Shown here piece after piece: positions 1 to 7,743 of a stretch of 39,009 nucleotides of DNA (its first letter is position 1; each line of letters opens with the position of its first letter). The notes beneath the pieces are model-generated. The model made no database searches, had not been told where the DNA came from, and saw nothing but the letters and a program-made list of their open reading frames with translations. Position numbers and translations under genes: made by a program. This DNA comes from Caulobacter segnis. Its GTDB lineage: Bacteria; Pseudomonadota; Alphaproteobacteria; Caulobacterales; Caulobacteraceae. Location: NCBI RefSeq assembly GCF_003243465.1, contig NZ_QFQZ01000044.1:1-39009 (forward strand). Direction: 5' to 3'.

Positions 1-10
1 CCCGAGAACT

Positions 11-1690
11 CTAGCGGTAGTGGCCCATCGTCACCTTGAGCACCCGGGGGCGGTCGACGATGTTCAGGCCGTAATCCGTCTGATCGCCGTTCCAGACCCG
101 GCTCATGATCCACCGGCCGTTCTCGAAGCGCCCCTCCTCGACCCGGACCATCAGGCCGTTCGGCTTGGCCTTGGCGGCGGAATCGAAGGTGACCCGGACG
201 TGGTCGCCGATCAGCAGGAACTCGTCGGCCGACAGCTGCGCCACGGCCAGGCCGCCGACGGGCTCCTTGGCCCACGGCGGCGCATCGCCCTTCAGCCACT
301 CCCACTCGCGCATGCCGAACTGCCACTCGCCCCAAGCCGCCGTGATGGTCCAGTCGCCCATGGTGGTGGACTGGGTGGCGCCGTCGTCGGGCTTGGCCGC
401 GCCCCAGGTCGGCTTCTCGTAGGCGATCCGCGCCCAGTCCCGCATCATCGAGCCCACGGCGGCGTAGGGACGCGCGAAGGCGCCGAGGGTCGCCGGAGAC
501 AGGTCGGCCGCGCCCAGCGGGTAGTTGTAGTAGCCGGTCTCGTCCATCCCGAACGGCGCGAAGCCGATGGCGCCGCGACCGATCGCCGGCCAGAAGAAGC
601 GCGCGAAGGCCGCGGTGTTGCCGATCTCGGGGACCATCAGCGGATTGTCGGGCCGCGCGTACTTGTCGAGGTACTGGACGACGTTGGCGCTGGTCTTGTC
701 GTAGATATCCGGCGCTCCGAGATCGATCGCCGGCGCGGCCGCCTTCCAGATGTCGAGCACGTCCTGCTGGGGACCACCGCTCGCGACGCCGTAGGGGTCG
801 GGCACGTTGGAAGGCCCCGACAGCGACGCGTTGACGTACATGGGCAGCGGCTTCACGGCCTTGCCGGCCTGGGCGATCGCGTTGACGTAGGACGCCACGT
901 ACCAGGTGTTGAAGGCCCGATCCGCCTGGGCGCCGAACGCCTCGGCCCACGTGCCGCGCTTGTTCAGGCGCTTGGCCAGCGCCGCGGGAATGGGCTTGGC
1001 GAACAGCGCGTCGCCTGTCGCCGAGAAGTCCCGCGGGTTCCTGTAGCTGCCGGTCTCGTTCTGCACCTGGACCATGATCACCGTGTTTTGCGGGTCGTGG
1101 TCGCGCAGATAGGTCATCATCTGGACGAAGGCGCGCCGGTCCGCCTCGAGCGTGGCCGCGCCATGGGCGCTGAGCACGCCATGGTCCTCGCCCGCCTTGG
1201 TCTTCATCCGGGGAAAGCGGCGATTGTCGAGCTTCACCCAGTCGGGGGTGTAGGAGAACGAGGTGTTCTTCCACGTGCCGAACCAGAGGATCACCACGCG
1301 TTTGTCATGCGTGCGGGCCTGGTCGAGCAGGGTCTGCAGGAACGAGAAGTCGAACCGGCCCTCCTGCGGCTCGACCTGCTGCCAGGCGATCGGAACCTCG
1401 ATCGTGTTGGCGCCGAGGCGGTCCATCACGGGCCAGGCGCTCGCCAGGGGCTCCGGATAGTTCGTGGAATTGTTGACCTGGGCGCCCAGCATCAGGAACG
1501 GCGCGCCGTCCACGATCAGCGCGTGCCGGCCATTGCGGGTCTCAAGGCGAGGCAGATCGCCCGCCGGCTGGGCGGCCGCCGCAAGCGCCGCTGGTTGCGC
1601 GGCCAGCAGGCATCCCGCCGCTAGCATGGTCATCGTCAGTGTGCGGAGCATGATGCGACTGGCGTGGCGAAGGCGCTGGCGTTCAGACAT
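11..1690 (-). CDS. GH35 family glycoside hydrolase (beta-galactosidase-like, DUF5597 type)
   Basis: Exported retaining glycosidase that probably removes beta-galactosyl residues from oligosaccharides in the periplasm. The 559-residue protein starts with a signal sequence (hydrophobic stretch LAAGCLLAAQ, Ala-rich cleavage region), followed by a TIM barrel. VQVQNETGSY places the acid/base at about Glu212 and MVPEIGN places the nucleophile at about Glu355. The C-terminal beta region resembles the domain fused to this GH35 branch. I chose the ATG at 1690 because GGAG lies 6 nt upstream; an ATG at 1738 would overlap the GH39 stop (ATGA) but has no ribosome site. It is the second gene of a two-gene unit after GH39. 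It is quite different from the GH35 at the right end of the window. Family is sure; substrate is inferred. Confidence 0.85.
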   Translation of the reverse strand: MSERQRLRHASRIMLRTLTMTMLAAGCLLAAQPAALAAAAQPAGDLPRLETRNGRHALIVDGAPFLMLGAQVNNSTNYPEPLASAWPVMDRLGANTIEVPIAWQQVEPQEGRFDFSFLQTLLDQARTHDKRVVILWFGTWKNTSFSYTPDWVKLDNRRFPRMKTKAGEDHGVLSAHGAATLEADRRAFVQMMTYLRDHDPQNTVIMVQVQNETGSYRNPRDFSATGDALFAKPIPAALAKRLNKRGTWAEAFGAQADRAFNTWYVASYVNAIAQAGKAVKPLPMYVNASLSGPSNVPDPYGVASGGPQQDVLDIWKAAAPAIDLGAPDIYDKTSANVVQYLDKYARPDNPLMVPEIGNTAAFARFFWPAIGRGAIGFAPFGMDETGYYNYPLGAADLSPATLGAFARPYAAVGSMMRDWARIAYEKPTWGAAKPDDGATQSTTMGDWTITAAWGEWQFGMREWEWLKGDAPPWAKEPVGGLAVAQLSADEFLLIGDHVRVTFDSAAKAKPNGLMVRVEEGRFENGRWIMSRVWNGDQTDYGLNIVDRPRVLKVTMGHYR

Positions 1691-1734
1691 GGAACTCTCC
1701 GACGGGGGGCCGTGGGTGGGCGACGGGTCCGGCG

Positions 1735-3303
1735 TCATCGAGCAGCGACAGGCTCGAGCGTGACCAGGACGACATCGTTGCTGCGCAGCGGCGTCGAGGC
1801 GACGTAGCGTCCGGACGGGCCGACGCGGACGATCTCGTCGCGCTCGGGTCGATCCTCTGTCAGCGCCTGCAGCTTGGCCACCTGCCGAGGGGTCAAGGCG
1901 TTTGGAAGCCCAAGGTCGATATAGGCCGAATAGGCATCATTGTGACGGTATCCGGTGCGGTAGGTCTTGACGCGATAGCGCCCCGACGCGAGCCCCGATA
2001 CTTCCAGCCTCGCCGGCGCCTTCGCCGCGGCCGGCGTCAGCTTCGTGTAGTAGGACCGATTGCTGACCTTCTGGTCCGGCTGCGTCCAGTCCCACAGGAC
2101 CACGCTGGTGCGGGTCTTGTCGGTCGAGGCCCAGCTATGGGTGTCACCCGTGGCGACCGCCTGTCCGCGCAGCGCATGCAGGTACTTGTAGGCGAACCAG
2201 GCGGGCTTGCGGACGCCTTGCGGATTCATCAGGCCAAAGCCGCCCTGGAACGGCGCGGTCGGCGGACCGGGCTCCTCGAAGAGGTCGGTGTAGGTCCAGT
2301 AGCTCATGCCCTGGACCAGCCCCTGGGACGCCTTGAGCTTGGTGAGGATATAGGGCGCGCTGATGTAGCTGTCGTGGACGGCGTCGCGCGGGGTGTAGCT
2401 GGTGCTCCATTCGGTGAAGTAGAGCGGCAGCCCCGGAAAGCTGGACGCCTCGATCTCGGCGCGCACCTTGCGCACGTCGCCCACGATCGCGTCCGGCGAG
2501 GGCGACAGCTTGGTGTCGCTCTTGCCCTCTTCGTCGAGGAACCCGCCCTCGACGCCATAGGTGTGGGTGGTCACGAAATCGACCGGCGCCCCGCTGGCCT
2601 TGACGTGCTGCAGGAACTCGGGAACCCACGCCGCGCCGGCGGTCGAGGGACCTCCCACGCGCAGGGCCGGATCAACCGCCTTCAGCGTCTTGGCCGTGAT
2701 GTCGTAGAGCTCGAAATACGCCTTCTGGTCGGCCTTCTCCCAAAAGCCGTCGAGGTTGGGCTCGTTCCAGACTTCGAAGTACCAGCTGCGCACCTCCTCG
2801 GCGCCGTAGCGCTGCTGGAGATGGCGCGCGAAGGCGTCGATCAGCTGGCGCCAGCCGTCGAGCTTCGGGTGGGAGGTGTTGCCCTTCCAGTAGAAGATCG
2901 AACTGTCCGAAGTCTTCAGCGCCTCGGGCGTGAAGCCCAGTTCGACGAAGGGCTTGATGTTGCGCTTGAGCAGGTTGTCGTAGAGCCGATCGATGCCGGT
3001 CCAGTCGTAGCGGACCTGACCGTTCTCGACGCGCACGGTCTTGAGCACGTCATGGAAGATGGCGTGGAAGCGGATGTAGCGAAAGCCAAGCTCGTCGGTC
3101 GCGGTCTTGAGCTGGGCCTGACTGTCGTCCCGGATCAGGGTGCCAGGATAGTCGGATCCGACCGACAGATCATAGAACCGGTCGATCGGGCCTTGGGGCT
3201 TGCCGACGTCGACCGAAAGCACGCGCGCGGGCTCGGCCGTCGCCGGCAGGGCGATCGCCAAAGCGCTCGCAAGGGCGCAGGCCGCCATGTTTTTCCAGCG
3301 CAA
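1735..3303 (-). CDS. GH39 beta-xylosidase
   Basis: Exported retaining beta-xylosidase expected to release xylose from the non-reducing ends of xylo-oligosaccharides. The 522 residues carry a Sec signal peptide (charged RWKN, then an Ala/Leu core ending ATAEPA). VWNEPN holds the acid/base at about Glu181, and YFTEWS holds the nucleophile at about Glu298; both are hallmarks of GH39. A C-terminal beta domain follows the barrel. The start is TTG at 3303, with GAGGAG 7 nt upstream; an ATG at 3288 lacks such a site and would remove the charged part of the signal. First gene of a leftward unit with the GH35 gene, divergent from the GH31 alpha-xylosidase, so alpha- and beta-linked xylose release share one control region. 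Caulobacter is known to have GH39 xylosidases. Confidence 0.9.
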   Translation of the reverse strand: MRWKNMAACALASALAIALPATAEPARVLSVDVGKPQGPIDRFYDLSVGSDYPGTLIRDDSQAQLKTATDELGFRYIRFHAIFHDVLKTVRVENGQVRYDWTGIDRLYDNLLKRNIKPFVELGFTPEALKTSDSSIFYWKGNTSHPKLDGWRQLIDAFARHLQQRYGAEEVRSWYFEVWNEPNLDGFWEKADQKAYFELYDITAKTLKAVDPALRVGGPSTAGAAWVPEFLQHVKASGAPVDFVTTHTYGVEGGFLDEEGKSDTKLSPSPDAIVGDVRKVRAEIEASSFPGLPLYFTEWSTSYTPRDAVHDSYISAPYILTKLKASQGLVQGMSYWTYTDLFEEPGPPTAPFQGGFGLMNPQGVRKPAWFAYKYLHALRGQAVATGDTHSWASTDKTRTSVVLWDWTQPDQKVSNRSYYTKLTPAAAKAPARLEVSGLASGRYRVKTYRTGYRHNDAYSAYIDLGLPNALTPRQVAKLQALTEDRPERDEIVRVGPSGRYVASTPLRSNDVVLVTLEPVAAR

Positions 3304-3524
3304 CGCTTGGCTCCTCGTCCGTCGCAGGGTGGATCGCGGGCTGTGCGTCCGGGCGCCGCCGCTGATTCTATCGCCCTAGCCTTCGGCGGAAGGGACGCGA
3401 CTGGCAAGAGGCCGTCGCCAACGCCCTGATCGGGGCGCCTCGCTCGCCGCGCGCCGTGCGCGTCCGGGCCAATACGATCGCGACCTGCCCGCCGCAGGCG
3501 TACACGCGCCGATCGAATTCGAAC

Positions 3525-3538
3525 CTTGATCGCTCAAG
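3525..3538. promoter_or_regulatory. Candidate operator overlapping the GH31 promoter
   Basis: CTTGATCGCTCAAG is an inverted repeat with perfect 5-base arms and a 4-base centre. It covers the proposed -35 box of the GH31 gene, so a bound repressor would block transcription. Which regulator binds is unknown. Confidence 0.4.
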
Positions 3539-3554
3539 CGGATAACGTGCTAAA
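3526..3554 (+). promoter_or_regulatory. Candidate promoter of the GH31 alpha-xylosidase gene
   Basis: TTGATC (3526-3531) and GCTAAA (3549-3554) are separated by 17 bases. This is close to the Caulobacter housekeeping pattern as known to me (TTGACG, then GCTA-type). The transcript would begin near 3561, leaving a leader of about 23 bases before the ATG at 3584. The rest of the 280-base divergent spacer, back to 3304, shows no gene. Confidence 0.5.
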
Positions 3555-3583
3555 GGCGATGACCCATTTGTAGGATATGATCA

Positions 3584-5923
3584 ATGCGAATGCATGGAGT
3601 TCACCCAGGCTCGATCCTGGCCACAGCCGTCCTGTCAGCCGCCGGCCTGGCGGGCGCCGCAGCCGCCGAGCCGATCGCGACCCTGGATCGCAACGGCTCC
3701 TACGTGGCGGTCGAGACCTACGCCCCGAACATCGTGCGCGTGACCATCAGTCAGGAACGCGACCTCGCCGCAGGCGCCCCGGGCTACGGGTTCGTGGCCA
3801 AGAGCGACGCCCAGGGCTGGAAACACGACAAAAAGGCTGGCGCTGACCTGTTCAGTTCGACAGCGCTGTCTCTCGAGGTCGTCGCCAAGCCCTGGCCCGG
3901 CGCGCCCACCCAGATGGAACGCTATTTCGTACCGGCCCTGCCGCCGGTCTCTGTGAAGATCCGCAAGCCCGACGGCTCGGACCTGGTGGCCATGAACGGC
4001 TGGGAGATGTCGCCGCACGTCGTCAATGGCGAGCGCACCTACCAGGCCGGCGCCAGCTTCTCGGTCAGCGCCGACGAGCACTTCTACGGGCTGGGCCAGA
4101 ACCAGGAAGGCGCCCTGGACCTGCGCGGTCGCATGATCGACTGCAGGCACAACTACGACGCCCCGCATGGCGAGACGGTCTGCGTGCCGTTCTTGGTGTC
4201 CAGCAAGGGCTACGGGATTCTCTGGGACAACGCCTCGCCAACCAAGGTCTATCCCGGCGTCAACGGCCGCACCCTGTGGCAATCGCAGGTGGGCGAACGC
4301 GTCTCGTTCTTCGTGATCACCGGCTCGTATGACGAGATCTACGCGGGCTACGCCAAGCTGACCGGCAAGACGCCGCTGCCGCCAAAGGCCGCCTTCGGCT
4401 ACATCCAGTCCAAGGCTCGCTACGACAGCCAGGACAAGTTCCTGTCCGTGGCCAAGGGCTACAAGGACCGCGGCTACCCGCTGGATATCATGGTGCTGGA
4501 CTGGTTCTACTGGACCCGCATGGGCCAGATGGACATCGATCCGGCCCAGTTCCCCGATCCGGCCGCGATGAACAAGCAGCTGCACGATGACGGCGTGCAC
4601 ACCATCATCAGCGTCTGGCCGCGCTACGAGAAGGAAGGCCGCTACTTCAACTTGCTGGCCGACAAGGGCTGGCTGCTGAAGGACAAGGACGGCAAGCCGG
4701 TCGACGGCCTGGACTTCCGCAGCGACCGCACCGGCGGCCTGCTCGACAGCACCAACCCGCAGGCCCGCGAGTGGTTCTGGGGCAAGATCCGCGACAACAT
4801 CGCGTCGCAGGGCTTCGACTGGTTCTGGCTGGACGAGACCGAGCCGGACCTGGTGCCGGACGGCTACTTCTACTCGATCGGCTCGGGCGACCGATATCAC
4901 AACCTGTTCCCGCTGGTGCACACCCAGGGCGTGGCCGAGGGCTCGCGCCGCGACCGGCCCGACAAGCGCAACCTGATCCTGGCCCGCGCGGCCTTCACCG
5001 GGGCCCAGCGCAACGGCGCGCTGTTCTGGTCGTCCGACATCCAGCCGACCTGGGAGGCCCTGAAGCGCCAGGTGCCGACGGGTCTGAACTTCACGGCCTC
5101 GGGCTTCGCCTATTGGGGCAACGATATCGGCGGCTGGCAGTACCTGCCGCAGACCACGACGGCGACCAAGCCGCCGCTGCTGGATCCGTCCGACGCCCGC
5201 GACGTGGTGGGCCAGAACAACGACTATCCGGAGCTGTTCACCCGCTGGTTCCAGTACGGGACGTTCACCCCGACCCTGCGGGTCCACGGCAGCCGCAAGG
5301 AGACCGAGCTGTGGTCGTTCGGCAAGCAGGCCGAGACCGTGCTGGCCAAGTACCTGAAGCTCCGCTACGCGCTGATGCCCTATCTCTATTCGATGGGCTA
5401 CCAGACCTACCAGACCGGTTCGCCGTTCATGCGCGGCCTGTTCATGGACTTCCCGAACGATCCGAAGGTGGCCAACCTCGGCGACCAGTATATGTTCGGC
5501 CCGGCCTTCCTGGTGGCCCCGGTCACCGACCAGGGCGTGACCGAGCGCGACGTCTACCTGCCGGTCGGCGCCGACTGGTACGATTTCTGGACGGGCAAGA
5601 AGTTCACGGGCGGCCAGACGGTCAAGGTCGCCGCGCCGATCGACCAGATCCCGGTCTTCGTCCGCGCGGGCTCGATCGTGCCGATGGGCGCGCCGATCCA
5701 GAACACCAGCCAGCCTCAGGCGATCAGCGCCGTGAAGGTCTGGCCGGGCCGCGACGCCACCTTCACCCTCTATGACGACGACGGCGTGACCAACGCCTAC
5801 GAGAAGGGTGTCGGCAAGGTCGTGACCCTGCGCTGGGACGACAAGGCCGGCAAGCTGACCGCCACCGGCGACAAGGCGCTCAGCGCCCAGGCGCTGGCGG
5901 CGGTGCAGGTGCAGGGCCGCTAG
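3584..5923 (+). CDS. GH31 alpha-xylosidase / alpha-glucosidase family enzyme
   Basis: Exported retaining alpha-glycosidase, most likely an alpha-xylosidase removing the alpha-1,6-xylose branches of xyloglucan oligosaccharides. The 779 residues start with a signal peptide (to about residue 28, AAAAEP), then the N-terminal beta domain, the TIM barrel and C-terminal beta domains. FWLDETEPD carries the nucleophile Asp417 and FWSSDI the acid/base Asp485. The ATG at 3584 follows AGGA at 8 nt. It is a single-gene unit with its own candidate promoter, ended by a strong hairpin at 5938-5973. The flanking beta-xylosidase, beta-glucosidase, beta-galactosidase and fucosidase genes favour a xyloglucan role, but GH31 also includes alpha-glucosidases, so substrate is inferred. 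Confidence 0.88.
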   Translation: MRMHGVHPGSILATAVLSAAGLAGAAAAEPIATLDRNGSYVAVETYAPNIVRVTISQERDLAAGAPGYGFVAKSDAQGWKHDKKAGADLFSSTALSLEVVAKPWPGAPTQMERYFVPALPPVSVKIRKPDGSDLVAMNGWEMSPHVVNGERTYQAGASFSVSADEHFYGLGQNQEGALDLRGRMIDCRHNYDAPHGETVCVPFLVSSKGYGILWDNASPTKVYPGVNGRTLWQSQVGERVSFFVITGSYDEIYAGYAKLTGKTPLPPKAAFGYIQSKARYDSQDKFLSVAKGYKDRGYPLDIMVLDWFYWTRMGQMDIDPAQFPDPAAMNKQLHDDGVHTIISVWPRYEKEGRYFNLLADKGWLLKDKDGKPVDGLDFRSDRTGGLLDSTNPQAREWFWGKIRDNIASQGFDWFWLDETEPDLVPDGYFYSIGSGDRYHNLFPLVHTQGVAEGSRRDRPDKRNLILARAAFTGAQRNGALFWSSDIQPTWEALKRQVPTGLNFTASGFAYWGNDIGGWQYLPQTTTATKPPLLDPSDARDVVGQNNDYPELFTRWFQYGTFTPTLRVHGSRKETELWSFGKQAETVLAKYLKLRYALMPYLYSMGYQTYQTGSPFMRGLFMDFPNDPKVANLGDQYMFGPAFLVAPVTDQGVTERDVYLPVGADWYDFWTGKKFTGGQTVKVAAPIDQIPVFVRAGSIVPMGAPIQNTSQPQAISAVKVWPGRDATFTLYDDDGVTNAYEKGVGKVVTLRWDDKAGKLTATGDKALSAQALAAVQVQGR

Positions 5924-5937
5924 AGGTCCGCCTGACG

Positions 5938-5973
5938 CCCGACCTCGCGTTCCTGGAGGCGCGCGAGGTCGGG
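5938..5973. terminator. Bidirectional terminator hairpin
   Basis: A perfect 12-base-pair stem (CCCGACCTCGCG paired with CGCGAGGTCGGG, 12-base loop) lies in the 51-base gap between the convergent GH31 gene and the small HTH-like gene. There is no strong T run on either side, but placement and stem strength make it a likely terminator for both. Confidence 0.7.
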
Positions 5974-5974
5974 A

Positions 5975-6169
5975 TCAGCCTTGACGAAGGCGGTCCATCC
6001 TCTTGAGCAGCCGCTCGTAGGTCGACTGCCGGATGGGGCGCCGGTCGCGCAGGCGCACCCAGGTGGTCTCGCTGATCCCCAGCGTCTCCTGCAGATGCGC
6101 CTTGGTCAGCGCCGGCAGCATGTCGCGCAGGCGGCTGACCTGATGCGCGTCGACGACGACCATGGTCAT
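5975..6169 (-). CDS. Small helix-turn-helix-like protein, unknown function
   Basis: A 64-residue protein with no signal peptide. The segment from about residue 21 to 46 (ALTKAHLQETLGISETTW) looks like a helix-turn-helix of the Cro/XRE sort, and the C-terminal half is rich in Arg and Lys, as expected for a DNA-binding protein. Its ATG at 6169 overlaps the stop of the upstream esterase (ATGA), which suggests translational coupling; GAGG lies 10 nt upstream. It is the last gene of the unit TonB receptor, GH3, GH3, esterase. Position suggests a small regulator of the same sugar system or an antitoxin-like fold without a partner. I do not recognise a named family, and the fold is judged by eye. 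Confidence 0.6.
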   Translation of the reverse strand: MTMVVVDAHQVSRLRDMLPALTKAHLQETLGISETTWVRLRDRRPIRQSTYERLLKRMDRLRQG

Positions 6170-7731
6170 GGGACGGTCGCCTCGACCAGATCGAGGCGCG
6201 CCTTTCGCGGATCGACCTCGACCTTTGGTCCCTTGAAGGAGAAGTCGAGGATATGGTCCGAGGCGGCCTCGTACCGCGGCCAGGCGGGCGCCCCCGACGC
6301 GGTCGGGACGCCGGTCTTGGCGAAGCCGATCCAGTAGGCGTGAGCGGCCTTGGCCGCGGCCGCGTCCGCAGACGTCAGCGCCGCGCCATAGCGGGCGTCG
6401 ACGGTGTCGAAGACGAACGGGATTTCGGTCGCGTGCGGCGCGCCCCACCACTGGCCGCGCTGGCTTTCGGCCACGTAGGAGAAGCGGAACTGATAGACGG
6501 GCGCGCCCTGCCCCGCCATCACCCGCGCCACGGCGCGCGCGGGCTCGACGAACATGCGATCCCCCGCCGCCGCCCAGCCATAGACCTTGATGTCGCCGTC
6601 GCCCTTGGGATCGTACAGCGCCTCGGCCTCGGCCCGGCGCGCGCCGAACGGCGCGAACACCTGGTCACGGGTCCCGCCGAAGAAGAAACCGTCGGCGCTG
6701 GTCGCCCCGATCATCACCGGCATCCTGCTCCACGCGCCGGCCTTGTAGGCCTGAAGCGGCTCGCGGGTCATCAGCTTGCCGTCCAGCATGGGTCCGCCGG
6801 CCCAGGTCGGCGTGCCGGACGTCGCCATGTTGAGACCATCGACCACGGTTTCGGCCGGCAGGGCGCGCAGGGCCTCCAGCGCCGCCGCGTCGGTTCCCGA
6901 AACCCCCGCTTTGGCCGCGAAGGCCAGACCTGAAGCCTCGGCCGAGCGTTGGCCCTCGGGGGCGGTCATCGGCAAGGTCGGCAGCAGGCGCGGACGCCCA
7001 CCGCCGGACTGGATGATGGCCTTGTGGAACAGGCCCTTGGCCTGGGGCGCGGTCAGCAGGGCGTGGACGGACACGCCGCCGGCCGACTCCCCGAAGATCG
7101 TTACATTGCCAGGATCGCCCCCGAAGGCGGCGATGTTGTCGCGCACCCAGTGCAGGGCCGCGATCTGGTCCATCAGTCCGTAGTTGCCCAGCATGCCGCC
7201 ATCGGCGTTCGCCGCCGTCAGGGCCGGGTGCGCGAAGAAGCCGAACCGGCCGACGCGATAGTTGAAGCTGACCAGCACCACGCCGTCGCGTGCGAAGCGG
7301 TCCCCCGCATAGACTGCCGGCGAGCTACCGCCGTTGACGAAGCCGCCGCCGTAGATCCAGACCATCACCGGCAGCTTCGACTTGCCCTTCAGCGCCGTCT
7401 CTGGCGTCCAGACATTGGCGTAGAGGCAGTCCTCCGCCGGGGTCACGCCCAGCGGCGCGGCGTCGCCGGGAAACGGCTTCTGCATGCAGTCGGGGCCGTA
7501 GGTCTTGGCGTCGCGCGGGGCGGTCCAGGCCGTCGGGCGCTGCGGCGCGCGCCAGCGCAGAGCGCCAACGGGCGGCGCGGCGAACGGCACGCCCTTGAAG
7601 GCCGCAACGCCCGAGACCGCCGCTCCGACGATAGGGCCGAACGTGGTGGTCACCGTGGGACCGGCCGCCAGGGCCTGACCGGCGCAGAGCGCCGCGAAGG
7701 TGGTTGCGAAGGCGAGGGTGCGGATGGTCAT
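6166..7731 (-). CDS. Type B carboxylesterase, exported
   Basis: Serine esterase of the carboxylesterase/para-nitrobenzyl esterase family, 521 residues with a Sec signal peptide (cleavage near ALAAGP, residue 23). The family motif EDCLYANVW is at 100-108, the oxyanion region GGGFVNGG is near 128, and the nucleophile is Ser216 in GESAGG. The His lies in GAPHATEIP near the C terminus. Where most relatives have a catalytic Glu (sequence like DEG), this protein has SADGFFF, so Asp may take that place. In this neighbourhood it may remove acetyl or other ester groups from plant oligosaccharides; that is inference. AAGGA sits 5 nt before the ATG. It begins 12 bases after the GH3 gene and overlaps the following HTH-like gene by 4 bases. 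Confidence 0.85.
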   Translation of the reverse strand: MTIRTLAFATTFAALCAGQALAAGPTVTTTFGPIVGAAVSGVAAFKGVPFAAPPVGALRWRAPQRPTAWTAPRDAKTYGPDCMQKPFPGDAAPLGVTPAEDCLYANVWTPETALKGKSKLPVMVWIYGGGFVNGGSSPAVYAGDRFARDGVVLVSFNYRVGRFGFFAHPALTAANADGGMLGNYGLMDQIAALHWVRDNIAAFGGDPGNVTIFGESAGGVSVHALLTAPQAKGLFHKAIIQSGGGRPRLLPTLPMTAPEGQRSAEASGLAFAAKAGVSGTDAAALEALRALPAETVVDGLNMATSGTPTWAGGPMLDGKLMTREPLQAYKAGAWSRMPVMIGATSADGFFFGGTRDQVFAPFGARRAEAEALYDPKGDGDIKVYGWAAAGDRMFVEPARAVARVMAGQGAPVYQFRFSYVAESQRGQWWGAPHATEIPFVFDTVDARYGAALTSADAAAAKAAHAYWIGFAKTGVPTASGAPAWPRYEAASDHILDFSFKGPKVEVDPRKARLDLVEATVP

Positions 7732-7743
7732 GGGTGTCCTTCC

